The translations under genes and the position numbers were made by a program. This document shows positions 25,201 to 36,447 of a stretch of 64,000 nucleotides of DNA, piece by piece. Each line of letters starts with the position of its first letter. Position 1 is the first letter of the stretch. The stretch comes from Dasyornis broadbenti. Lineage: Eukaryota > Chordata > Aves > Passeriformes > Dasyornithidae. The DNA lies in the NCBI GenBank assembly GCA_013397935.1, contig VZRN01011464.1, positions 1,720,244 to 1,784,243 of the forward strand. The letters are read 5' to 3'. The notes under the pieces were generated by a model. It made no database searches. It was not told the DNA's origin and saw nothing but the letters and a program-made list of their open reading frames with translations.

Positions 25201-27340
25201 TAGGAGTGGGTCCCTATGATTTTTATCTCCTTAACCACATAAACAAAACTTCCTAGGTAGGTAGAAACAAGCAGAAAAGTAAGTTCAAAGTAACAGTCAG
25301 GTAGAATAGGTCCTCATACAACTAGGAACAGCAAATAAAGCACACTGACCTGAACCTTAAACACACAAAAAATGTCATAAGTAGTAGTATTTCTTTCCTA
25401 CTATCACCGGTTGAACTAGATTCCAAAGGAGTACTAGCTCCGACTTGAGTCATCTGACTTTGGGATTCTAGTATACCATACTCCATCAGCTATACAAGCA
25501 CTTAGAATCCCGGCTCTCCCTGTTCCCAACTGCGCTCCAGTTAGATATTCAAACAGGCAATAAAAATATTCCCTATCTCCAACACCTCATGTATGTTCTG
25601 TTCTTCTGTTATCTTTTTAGATTGCTGAAGTTGCTCCAGCCTCCTTGTCATGGCTTTCATCCTAATATATTTAGTTATCTATCACTTCTCCTGTAAAAAT
25701 CTCATTAGTAAGTACTTCATTAAGTATATTTAATAGCTTCAATAAAGAGGTTTTGCTTCCAAATTTCTATAGGCACCTTTAAGATAGCACCTTTTTTTTC
25801 CTTTCATAAATCCTGATCATTTTTACAATTGGAATGTTTACAATTTTTACAGGTGGAATGTAAAGCCTATGCTACAACAGCATGAGAAAAAAATTGCAAC
25901 ATGCTGAGAAGTTAGCTATCTTCAGCATCAGGATCATCTAACTCTTCCTTAAAGAAATGATTGAATCCTGACTGCCTATTAATTTCTGAATGTGTAGCTA
26001 ACAAGATGTAAATCAACAACTCTATTTTCTCCAGATTAAGCACTGCAAGTTCCTCCAGGACTAGAGCTGTAAAAAGCTAACAGGTCATACTGTTTGAATT
26101 TTCATAATATTAGTTAAAAACCCCACAGAATCACAGGTAACTACCAAGTATTGTAATACTTCAAGGCTTTGAACAAGAATCAGTGGTAATTTAGGGGAGG
26201 AAATCAGAGGGATGTAAACAAAAGCTGCCCATTTCCACCAGCTGCTGTGGTCTTGCTTTGGAAGCTAAACTGCACAAGGCACGAGAACAGGATGGCACTA
26301 GTGCTCCCTTCCTGCTCGTAACAACATGAAGTCATGACACTAAGGTCACCTTCATATTATGACTGTCAACTTGAAGGAATGAAGATAGGCTGAATTACAC
26401 TGGAAAATCAAGCAGGGGTGTGGAAGAAAAGTTCAGGGAGAGCGGCTCCTGAATACACACATCTGAAAAATCCATCTCCAGAGGAGATGGGAAAAGACCC
26501 CTGAGCGACAACTAGAGGACAAGCCCAAGGTAAAGGTAAAAAGTTGCATTTATTAATATACTTGTTTTTTTTAAAATCCACACAACTGCTTCAGTGTCTG
26601 AACTCACTTGCACATAGCCACACAAAATGGTGGCAGAACTCCAAAGAAAGTCAACCCAGGAGCAATCCCTAGGCATACATGGGGACTTCAAACAAGAATC
26701 TGCTGTTTGAAGGGGAGGAGCACAAGAAGGAAGTCTGTCCTCAATGGCAGAAGAGGCAGACACCCTTGCTATTTAGCTGAGTATGAGACCAAACCCAGGG
26801 GGGAGTGGGAACACATTGACCAACACCATGGCTGAAAGCAAGTTGTGGCCCATCCACAGCCAGTTGGATGTGTGGGAGGCTCTGGAGCCACAGTGTGGCA
26901 TTTCATCCACATCAGCAGCATGTCTGGAAGGGAATTGTGCAGGACGGAGGGACAGACTGTCTGAGCTCAGAAACCTGAATTCAATGACTGGGTATACAAA
27001 TGGCCAAAATAAGAAACCACCTATGAAAAATTCCCCTTCAGAACATGCAACATTTGCTTTGAATAAACCCTTTATGAAACCTGTCTAAATCTGACAAAAA
27101 GAGGAAGATCAGAAATGGAAAAAACAGGAAAATGTGCTTTTAAATCTTCATTTCTACAACTATCATGCACGAAATACATTTCAGAAGAGTTTGCACTCAA
27201 GTTGCATCAAAAGACATACATAGAGTTTAGCTAAAGTAATGAGATGACTACACACTCATCCAGAGATGCGTTGCACAAAATCTCTACAACAGAATTAACA
27301 ACTGCTCCTCTTGATACTTATTCACAGGCATAATCATTGT

Positions 27341-27358
27341 AAAAAAAAAAAAAAAAAA
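27341..27358. repeat. A18 homopolymer
   Basis: Eighteen consecutive A in intron 1 (plus-strand view). No retroposed sequence is recognisable next to it. Confidence 0.9.
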
Positions 27359-30300
27359 CCCAAGGTAGAACTCTGCCCTCCTGATTTTCATCAGTCCTGG
27401 TTTTAGGCTTCCAGCAGCTCAGTGCAGACCAAGGCTCTTCACAAGCTTCACACCAGAAACACTGCTTGTACAGGTCAGATGTGAAAACCCACCAATTAAG
27501 ACCCATAAAACAATTTTGCAAACATCAGGCCCATTATACCTCTGTGATGCCAGCATGCAGCACAGCCACAGCGGTTCGAGTCCAGCCACCTTAAGAAGAA
27601 ATCACCAAATTTCAAGACTTCTGCACAACTTGCAACCCAAAAGCTTACCATATTTGAATGTAATAATCGCTAAGGTTCCTAAAATACTGCATTTTAAAAG
27701 AAATTAATGAATTTAAAAATAGGATATATTCTATAAAAACCCACTTAAGAGCATACATCTGCTATAATTAATCTTGAAGTCTACTGATAACGAGATAAGG
27801 AAAAAATATAATTTAAAAGCCCTCTTCTTTTCAGCATCTCCTTTCAGTTGTTTATTTTCTTCATTGCTTCTCAGGATGCAATTGCCAAAGTACAGACTAG
27901 TACACTCAGAACAAAAATTAAGGACAAGTTCTGACAGTGTACAGCACGAGACAGCAGCCAACACCTTGAATCTGCTGCTCAGATTGTCCTCAGATATCCT
28001 GCCCTGTGGTGATGGGACTGCTGCAGGCTGCAGCCAAACAAGGCACTCAGACCCAAGAGTCCCAGCTGAACGATTTGCTGTCTTTATCATCACAGTAAGT
28101 GGATGCCACAGGTCTTCCGCTCCTGTAGCAAACAAAGCATTTTGAAAACATGCCCACTTACAGTGTCCACACAAAATTTTCAAGGTAAAGAAGCAATTGT
28201 GTTTAATACTACAAGTTTCCTTCAAGTTGGCTGTTTATTAGGAGTAAGCGGACCATAATTCCAAATTATGTCACCTATGAAATGGATGCTTTTAATTTTT
28301 TTCCAAAATAAACAAAAATACTTAAAATCCAACAGGAATTATGTTTTGATAGAACAGTTTGACCACATATAGGGAAAACTATTTTATAAAATTCTCATGT
28401 TTTAAAGATGGAAAATAAATTTCAAACTTTATGAACTACAGGAATTGATTTCTTTTTTAAGATGAAAATAATAAGGCCACAACACCTCCCTTATAATTTT
28501 AAAAAGTGTTCAGAAGAATCAAAAATCCAAAAATTCTCTTACATACAACTCTGTGTACTTAATACTTTATTCTGAAATGGTCACTAAATATAAGGCAGCA
28601 ACATTAATGTGCAAATTGCTGATTTTTGTATTACACCATCAGACAAAACAATAAAGAAGTCTGTGCTTGCTGACATGACAGTGAACCGAGCATAAAACCG
28701 TATATCCTGTCCTAGGCACACAAAATTAGAGGACTTCAAAAGACACAGGTTTTCATCTTAAATTAATCCTGCTACCCTGAAAGATTTCAGCTCCAGTCAG
28801 AAGCTAAAGTATCCTTCCAGATGCTTTTGCACATGAACAGATTAAGCTCTTAAGACATAGAGATCTAACCCTGAGCAGACACAGTTATGTCAGTATTTAG
28901 ATCCTGGAAGCTTGGGTGACCATCTCTGGGCAGTGACAGGACAAGAGTCAATGGCAACAACCAAGAAATTTGTCTCTCCATTCCCCTCCATCCCTACTGC
29001 CAGCTTATACTGACAAACCACTGTCTCCAGAGGAAAAAATTGCCTATGAACTTCTGGACTGAAAATTACAAGCATCTGTCAGAAGCAGCACAGCATATTT
29101 GGGGGTTGAGGGTGACTCCAAAACATACTAAGGTGTAAACTCCTTTAAAAAACCTGGTGGACACTCAATTATAAAAACAGACCAAAGCTTTAGAGCTTCC
29201 CATATCGTGCTGGGGAGGGAGGATGAGAAGATTAATCTGGTTTTCCAAGATAAAAAAAATACACATCACCTGAATAAACTCGTTAGTATTACAAAGAAAA
29301 AAAAGGAGTAATAAAAACCAGCACACATATCCTCATCTTTCCTAGGTAACTGTCACAACCAGTTATTTTCCAGGATTTCCACAGCATATCTGGTAGTCCA
29401 GATGACATGGCAGAACTTTATTTAACCACTCCAAATATAATAAAGAGTTTGTACTATATGATGCAAGTCCTTTGGATAAATTTGGTTATTTTTGTCATTT
29501 GCTCTTGAACCTTACTGTCAGTAGAAGCCAATCCCACCAGGGGAGCCAAGACCATATGCCAGCGCTTTTCACTCCTGCCTAATTCTGTGTACAATCTTGT
29601 TTCCTCTGCTCAGAAAATGACCTACATATGTAGTCAAAAGATGCTACCAGGAGCACTACATATGTCAGATTCAAATATAGCCTTAAAAAAAAAATACTAC
29701 AGACATTTTGAACACAAAGTAAGCACTGAGCATTAGGCTCACACTGCAGCTTCACACTGTGAAGATACCTCATATATGAAAGACAGGGGTCAAGGAGAAA
29801 ATAAGGACCCTACCAAGCAGGTCACAATTGCACTGCGGACTAACTAACATGCACATATGGTAGTCCTAACTAACCCTGCTTTCATGAGAGCTTGAGTAGG
29901 GTGTACATTAAATAATGCCTAAGCCACACATTCAGCAAGAAAATAAAGCTCTGAAAAGCTGATCATTAATTGAGCACCATTTATGCTGCATGCCAAACAG
30001 GACAGGAGTATCTAACTACCCAGCTAATTATTGCACATCAAGACAGAGATTAACTCTAGAGGAGCAGGCTTAATGCCGTCTCTTCCTGAACTCTGCTCAA
30101 ACTGCTTTTCTTCCATAGTTGGTATGTAAGTGTTCTTGAAAAAGGGACGTGAACAGCTCACTACCTAGAAGCACCACACCAACACCCACCTACATCACCT
30201 GTAGGCTTAAAACCTTCAGCACCCTCACATGCCAGAAGGATAAACTACTCCCACTGCAGACAGATAAGCTGTTGGTGAACCACGGCCAATGGGTTCAGGC

Positions 30301-33300
30301 AAATTAGGACACTGGACTGATTACAGCCTAAGAAAGAAGTGATTTTACAAACATGACTGTTTACTATTATCTTTTCTAGTCTCTACTATGCTTATACCCA
30401 GTGATTACTCTTCTCACTGTTCACCTCCCTTCTCAAGACAGCAGGTTTTCAGTAGAAATAACTCTCATCTCCAATCATGCCTGGTTCTTGCTTTTAGCGT
30501 TTCAGTTCTGGCCTGGCCTCAGGCTTTGGGACAGACCAAAGATGAAGTGAAGGACTCAGCTTTCCTGTCAAGCACACAAACTACAGCATCCAACACAACA
30601 GGCTGAGGCCTTCACCACTATCAGATGCCAAAGGTCCAAACATGCTTTGCACCAATTACTTTTCTTCCCAAGTTCATACAAAATGTTACCAAGCACATGC
30701 AATCCAATTTCCTAAATGTCTGGATTTTGCCCACATCCGTCCAAGTTGCATTCCTTATATCTGGCTCAGACAAATTCTTAAAGAGTCAGAGACACCAGAA
30801 CTGCTCAGCAATGGGCAGGTGGGAGGGAATAATGGCCATAATCTAGTTCTTAAGCCATTTAGCCTGGAACTGTCATGAACGACGTATTTAGAAATCCAGG
30901 TCTGAAAATATCTAAGGATATTCTACGCTCATGCTGAATACGTTTTTCCTTTTTATGCATTCCCTGTATTTTGTATTCACACCAAGGAGAGGAGGGAGGA
31001 AAAGGGAACATAACTGTTTCCACCATAAAAATCTATTCAACATTTATAATAAAAGAGGATTTAGGCTTGTCCTTGAAAGGAAGTATTTATTTCCAGAAAT
31101 ATCTCTTTCTGTAATGGCTGTAGAGAAAGGGAGAGTTTTTCCATTTCAAAACAGCTCTAAGGAAAATGGTAAGAAATGGACAAGACAGACAAATGAGAGA
31201 TGTTCCTCATTTCAGCATATATCCTGTGGTTTTCACCCTTCAAAGTTTAACTGCATTCCTTTATCAATCACAGTCACAAGAAAATAAGCCATTTTTCTCA
31301 CACAGACAAAATTAACACTGATCACCCTGTATCAGCAGGGCAGAAGGAACATCACATCTGCTTTTACAGCACCACAGTACCACTCATAACACAGTAATTC
31401 ACTTAGTAAATGCAAGCAAATACATATATCTGGAGTAGATTTCTTAACGGGCAATTTGCAGAGAGCTATAGGAAAGAAACCTCAAAAATACACAAAATTA
31501 TACACAGTTAAGAAGTTTTTACTGGTTTTCAGGTAGGGAAGCGTAACACTATACCATTACAACCTCACATTTTAGCACTTCGTAATATTACTGAAGTGTC
31601 ACATTACTGAACAGACTTGCTACACCAACATTAGGACATTCTGGTTCAATGTGGACAGTAAAATGATAGTCAGAAGTCTCCAAGAGATGAAAGGGAAGGA
31701 AAAAAGTTCCACCAATTTCTAATGCCTTCATGAAATTATCCAGGCTCCCTCTGGTGGGGGATTTAATGCAGAGACTGTTACAATTTGCTATATGAGAACA
31801 GCTTTGAACCATAATGGTTTTTTTCTTTTGTAAAATAAACCATGTTAGGATTGGACTCTGCAATTCCTGGAGTCTCTTGTTGTGCTTCAGTCACAGCAAT
31901 CTGAGGTAAAGCTTTGCTTCTGACTGTAAGCTACATCACATAAATAAAAGCAATATGTGATTTAAAAAAAAAACAAACCAGAAAACATCACATTTTTAAA
32001 ATATAAATTAGTGTCTTTGTGCTCCAAAATCCTCAGAACATTCCTCATTTTTTACTTCAGCTCTCCAGAGTCCCAAAAGAACCATCACCTCTGTCCCTGA
32101 CGTGGACAGAAGCCAAAGAGAGATTGCTCTCCCCAGAGCACACAAGAGATCTAGGGCTCCTAGTTTTCATTTCTGCGGTTCCAAGCCTCATATCTCTCCA
32201 ACAATTCGAATATCACTTATTTGCACCACTGCAAGACAATTCCAATGTGCCTATGTATCACTCTACAAAAAAACACTCATACACAGGAGTCAAGCAAACC
32301 ATCCATCCATTTCATTTCTCTACACCCCCCTGAAGTTGTCATTGTAACCAGTTACAGTCAAGGAACATGAAAACTTTTACAAACACAAAAAGACATCAGA
32401 TTTGGTATTTTTAGTATCTATCACTAAATACAAATACTCTTATATTTATTAATATTGCCACCAAAATCCCTGTTATGCATGTGATCTCATAGTCGAATTG
32501 AGTATTGTCTCCTGAACTTCATGACCAATGTTATCAACATTCTGCAGTCTGAAGTCTTGATTAAACAAAAAAACAGCAGAGAGGTAGTATTTAAAAAAAA
32601 ATAAAAGAGAACCATCCAACTTGGGGTAGGAAAACTGCAACCCAATGATGTTCCTGTAAGGGAAAATCAGCATGAGCCCCTCCACGGACAGAGTCAATTT
32701 TATTTCTGACAGCCCTTATAATGACTCACTAATTTTTCTTCCTCAATAAGGCCACGATTTGCATCAGAGCAAGTGCATCTATAACAAGCCTGAGGACTCA
32801 AAAAATTACCCAATGGCTAAGAAACATAACTTCACTACACTAAGGAAAACAAGTTTAGTTCTCAATTTGTCCTTGTGCTTTTAGATAGAAAGGGTTGCAA
32901 GATGATACCTACTATAGTCCAAGGATTCTGATTAACCTCATATAGCCCATTTTAGATGATGAGTATAATTCAGATTACTGCCAGACAGTAATCTGCTGAA
33001 GCTGAAGAGGAACCAAAATTTGGGGGATATTTAGGATATAGGTAGCACAGAAACCAGTCTCAGAGGTTACAGGAAACAGTCCTCATCACTGCAAGTTCTT
33101 TGGGACAACTATAAAGCTTTACGAGAAACCACTGCTTGCAGTCCATAAAGGAAGGCAAAAAAAGAGCAGCATTTCACGTTCAGGATATCATTAATTAAAT
33201 CCTAAGCCTTCCAAAGCAAGCCGTAACTTATTTAGACCAGGGAGGTTACTACCTCATTTTGTTCCAGAAGCATTCCTTTATTGCCCAAGTAAAGCTATGC

Positions 33301-33774
33301 GGGAAATCAATAGAGAAGTATTTACAGTTCAGAAAGACAGGCGTGATCCCCTCGCCCCCTAACTTCCCAGAACCTCCTCAAATGCAAAGCCTGAGGTGTG
33401 CGCTGTTGACACTGACAGATCATCCTAAAAAAGGATGCGAGACCATTCACCTCATAGAGAAACCAGACAACTCTCCCAGCAACGGGGCAGGTCTACACTA
33501 CCTGTAAGTAAAACCGAAGAGGGCAAGCACACACACCGTCCCCCTGCACACCGCGCTGCGATGGCCACGGGACCCCGCCCCGGACCTCGCTCAGCCAAGC
33601 GTTCCCCTCGCCAGCTCCCCAACCTTGCATATTCCAAGGCCAGTTCGCCTTTAGCCTCACCGCAAGGGGCTACGGGCGCGCAGGGACAGGCGATTCCCGG
33701 CTCGGTTAAACCTGCCCCGGAGGAGTGCTGCCCCCGCCGGGGGAGGGAGTCCGGCGGGGCAGCGCAGCACTCAC

Positions 33775-34321
33775 CGATGCCCAGCCCCACCACCACGCGT
33801 CCCGCCAGCAGCGTCTCCTTGTCGCGGGCGGCGGCCAGCACGCCGGACCCCGCCGTGAAGAGGCCGCTGGCCAGCAGGATGCAGGGCCGCCTGCCGCACA
33901 GCCCGTTCAGGACGCCGCCGGCCAGGGCGGACAGGGCGGCGGCGCCCACCGTGCCGGAGACGAGCAGCTCCTGCCAGAGTGCGTCCAGATTGAGCTCCCT
34001 CTTGAGGAGAAGCAGCGCCCCCGACACCACGCCGGTGTCGTAGCCGAAGAGGAAGCCCCCCAAGGCGGAGAAGACCGACACCACGTAGACGAAGCTGGGG
34101 GTCTCGTCCTGCTGGAACTGGCGCCGCGCCGCCCGCTCCAGCTCGCCGCCCGACGCCGCGCTGTTGAGGCTGGAACAGGACTCGGCGGCGATGAGGCTCC
34201 GCTCCCCCGCCGCCGCGCCCGAGCTGGCGGACCCGTCCGCCTGCCGCCGCCGCTTCTCGCCCATCAGGTTGCTCAGGCTCCGCAGCGTGTACTCCACATT
34301 ATCGCTGGCCTTGCGGGACAT
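33775..34321 (-). CDS. SLC2A13: SLC2A13 (HMIT) coding exon 1, H+/myo-inositol cotransporter N-terminus
   Basis: This exon encodes residues 1-182 plus the first base of codon 183. It starts MSRKASDNVEYTLRSL, as SLC2A13 does in other vertebrates, and no in-frame ATG lies further upstream before a stop. A Ser/Ala/Gly-rich cytosolic N-terminus (about 1-75, with a basic EKRRRQ patch at 22-27) leads into membrane segment 1 (about 77-100). That segment carries the sugar-transporter signature GGFLFGYDTGVVSG at 88-101. Segments 2-4 follow, with the NGLCGRR loop at 139-145 matching the D/NGxxGRR motif of the major facilitator superfamily. The donor reads GGCATCG|GTGAGT (phase 1). Family knowledge: the protein couples proton and myo-inositol entry and is strongest in brain, much of it on internal membranes. 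The start context is weak (C at -3, T at +4). Identity is very likely from the near-continuous match to the known protein. Confidence 0.97.
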
Positions 34322-34680
34322 GGGACGGCTGCGGCGACTCCCGCCCCGACCGGGGGAGGGCAGGGGACTGAGGCGGGCAGCTGCCGGGCTACTCAGACTA
34401 CGACGGCGGAGCTGCCGCTGCTGCCGACGCTGCCCGTCCTCGGCACGCCCGCCCCTCTCGGGCCGTGCTCAGCTGGGTTGCATCGCTCCCCCCCGCCGGG
34501 CGGACTTGAGGGGAAGTTGCCGCCGCTCCCAGCGCCCGGGCGGAGCTGGAGGCGGAGGCGGGCGGGGACAGCGGCGAGCGCGGCCCGGCGGGTGTAGGGG
34601 GCGGGCCCGGCCGCCCCCATCTCCGTGCGCGGTACGGGGCAGGCGCGGTCCGGAGCGCCTGCGCATGGAGTGCCCTCACC
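34322..34680 (-). promoter_or_regulatory. Probable SLC2A13 5'UTR and core promoter
   Basis: This is the GC-rich stretch immediately upstream of the start codon in the direction of transcription. It holds the GC-box pair and the NRF1-like half site. The transcription start cannot be placed from sequence, so the split between 5'UTR and promoter is unknown. No in-frame upstream ATG would extend the protein. Confidence 0.5.
34597..34618. promoter_or_regulatory. Pair of opposed GC boxes (Sp/KLF-type)
   Basis: GGGGCGGG at 34598-34605 is followed 5 bases later by CCGCCCCC at 34611-34618, giving GC boxes on both strands about 280-300 bp upstream of the SLC2A13 start codon. A CTGCGCATGG sequence at 34659-34668 resembles one half of an NRF1 site. 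Sites of this kind are typical of CpG-island promoters. Use by SLC2A13 is inferred from position only. Confidence 0.45.
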
Positions 34681-35349
34681 GTGCTCAGTCGCCAGTGGTG
34701 CGGACGGGCTGTGGGGCTGGTGGGGTGTGCTGGATGCAGGAAGGAAGTCAGGATGGAAGCCAGGAAGGAAGTCCTGGGCGGGTGGGCGCCATGCGAGCCA
34801 GGGGGCTGGTCCTTCAGCCCGCAGAGCCGTTCCTGCTGTCAGCCCCAGCCTGCATGGGGTGGAAGGGGCCGCCAACCGGGGCTGCCCGCGCGGTTCCTGC
34901 ACTGCCCGGGAAGCGCTGTCCAGGTGCCTGGCGCGCGTAGGGATCGCAGTTAATAACTGGATCATTTGAACGGAGACGGGGGACAGCGTCCGCGGTTGTC
35001 ATTTTCTGAAGTGCTGGGTGACACTGGGTATGCTGCTCCGCACGGAAGTAGCGGGTTTTCGTTGCTGGGATCTCCCCGCTCTCTTGGTCCAAGCTCAGTT
35101 GAGGGGACCGTTTCAGATCTTTAGTGTCGATTGATTGTCCCGACCTCCCCTGTTTTCCTTCTTTAGAGAGTGTTGAACAGGAAAAGCCCTGGGGCTGCAC
35201 AGCTCCGAAAAGCCCTCGGGCACTGCTGCCATCGCAGTCGTTCGCTGTCATTGCAGGGGTTCTGAGCGAGCCTGCCCGCCCCCGTCTCTGCCAACTGCAC
35301 GGGGAGCTGTAGCAAGAGCTGCGCTGCTACCACAGATGCATGGCAAGAG

Positions 35350-35517
35350 CACTGGAACTGCGCAGGAACGACGTGGAGTCTCCCTCTCTGGAGACACTGA
35401 AAACCCACCTGGACACGTTCCTGTGTAACGTGATCTAGGTAATCCTGCGTTGGCAGGGGGAGTTGAGTGCTCTCCAGAGGTCCCTTCCAATCCTAACAAG
35501 TCTGTCATTCTGTTACC
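35350..35517 (+). mobile_element. CR1 LINE 3'-end fragment just upstream of SLC2A13
   Basis: The sense-strand CR1 end is recognisable in GTGGAGTCTCCCTCTCTGGA, ACCCACCTGGACACGTTCCT, TGATCTAGGTAATCCTGC and CCAGAGGTCCCTTCCAATCC, ending CATTCTGTTACC. It is about 165 bp and 5'-truncated. It sits at the edge of the CpG island, about 1.0 kb upstream of the start codon and antisense to SLC2A13. The usual octamer tail is missing and an A18 tract follows. Confidence 0.9.
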
Positions 35518-35535
35518 AAAAAAAAAAAAAAAAAA
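35518..35535. repeat. A18 tract abutting the CR1 end
   Basis: Eighteen A directly after the CR1 fragment, then GGGG. CR1 elements normally end in copies of an ATTCTRTG octamer, so this tail is atypical. Confidence 0.9.
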
Positions 35536-36447
35536 GGGGAAATTTCCAGCAGTTGTTCAGAGAGGGACGGGTTTCTCACAGTGTAGGAGCAGAGTCTGGA
35601 GCTTGTTCTCGTGTTTATGCTTGAAGTAGAGCATCGCGTTTTGGTAATTCCACCTTTAAGCAGTCTTTTTGGGAGTTTTCACCAGGATGCAGAGCCTGAC
35701 GGGTCCTATCAGCAGGGAGAGATTCCTGACTCCATGGGGACCCAGGCAACCTTTACTACCCATGTGCATGGAAGGGCCTTCCAGTGCAATGCAGACCTTG
35801 GGGAAAAAGAATATATCACAGTATCACAATATTATCATTTGTACTTCTTTTATATATTGGTACATATATGGATAAAACAAAATTTTCATTCTGACTTGAC
35901 TGTCTTCTGTAGACATTCTCATAATGAGGCCAGCCAGTAGCTGGAGAGTTTTGGTAATTAATTGGATCAGTTAGCAGCCCACACCTTGTGAACAGTACTA
36001 GTCATAGCCATGTGAATTTAAAAATTAGAAGAGGGAGCAAAGTCCAACGTGGCCAGCTGCACACAGCCTCTTTGGTGGTTCACCTCTGCCTCAAAGCAAG
36101 CTGTGACATACTAATACTGTGGTCCAGATAATGCCAACTAAATAAAATAGTGAGCTGTAGTTACTAAAATCAATTATAATAACCGTATAGTAATGTCTAT
36201 GTAGTTAATCCAGTTAGAGACAGATGTGGCAGTGGATTTCTAAATACAATAGGTCAGCTTGCATGTTTGAGCATGAAGAAGCCTGAACTAGATAATAATT
36301 AAATGCATGGTAACATTCAGTTATTTTTAGTCAAGATTTGGGTAACATGGTATGATTGGCACAGAGCATTCCTTATTCTGGTAAAGACCAATAGGGGCCA
36401 ACCCAGTACTAGAGCAAGAAACAGTTCCAGGTTGTAGCATCAGGAAT
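35536..36447. other. Intergenic DNA, nothing recognised
   Basis: Composition falls back to AT-rich. The longest open frame (35611-35940, plus) has no recognisable domain. I see no RNA gene or transposon. Confidence 0.7.

Larger units (their letters stand above)
7347..33774 (-). other. SLC2A13 intron 1 (26.4 kb)
   Basis: Large first intron from the GTGAGT donor after exon 1 to the CTCGTAG acceptor before exon 2. Recognised contents are the decayed ERV at 7425-8345, CR1 tails at 10388-10590 and 21494-21690, a 120-bp tandem duplication at 22023-22270 and an A18 tract at 27341-27358. The remaining stretches (8346-10387, 10591-21493, 21691-22022, 22271-33519) are AT-rich with only short, unrecognised open frames. 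Three are modestly GC-richer without an identity: 8690-9360, 9640-9830 and 26400-27090. Large first introns are usual for this gene. Confidence 0.9.
33520..35340. promoter_or_regulatory. CpG island spanning SLC2A13 exon 1, 5'UTR and promoter
   Basis: Base composition changes sharply from AT-rich flanks to GC-rich sequence dense in CpG. It is strongest at 33700-34680 and tapers to about 35340. It covers the end of intron 1, exon 1 and roughly 1 kb upstream. I see no convincing TATA box near the start codon, which fits a dispersed housekeeping-type promoter. The boundaries are estimated by eye. The large open frames on the plus strand here (for example 33725-34597 and 34164-34940) are compositional shadows of stop-poor GC-rich DNA. 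Confidence 0.85.

Noticed and set aside
27573..27583. GGTTCGAGTCC, a perfect tRNA B-box-like sequence
   Set aside because: No matching A box, acceptor stem or complete T-arm pairing surrounds it, so it is likely a chance match.
27731..28225. 164-codon minus-strand frame overlapped by a 123-codon plus-strand frame in intron 1
   Set aside because: Open frames on both strands at once with no domain point to local composition rather than coding.
33435..34969. Large plus-strand open frames over the CpG island (for example 202, 290 and 258 codons) and a 190-codon minus-strand frame at 34393-34965
   Set aside because: They overlap the real exon 1 or its GC-rich flank, consist of Arg/Pro/Ala/Gly-rich compositional translations, and have no domain. 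GC-rich DNA is poor in stop codons.
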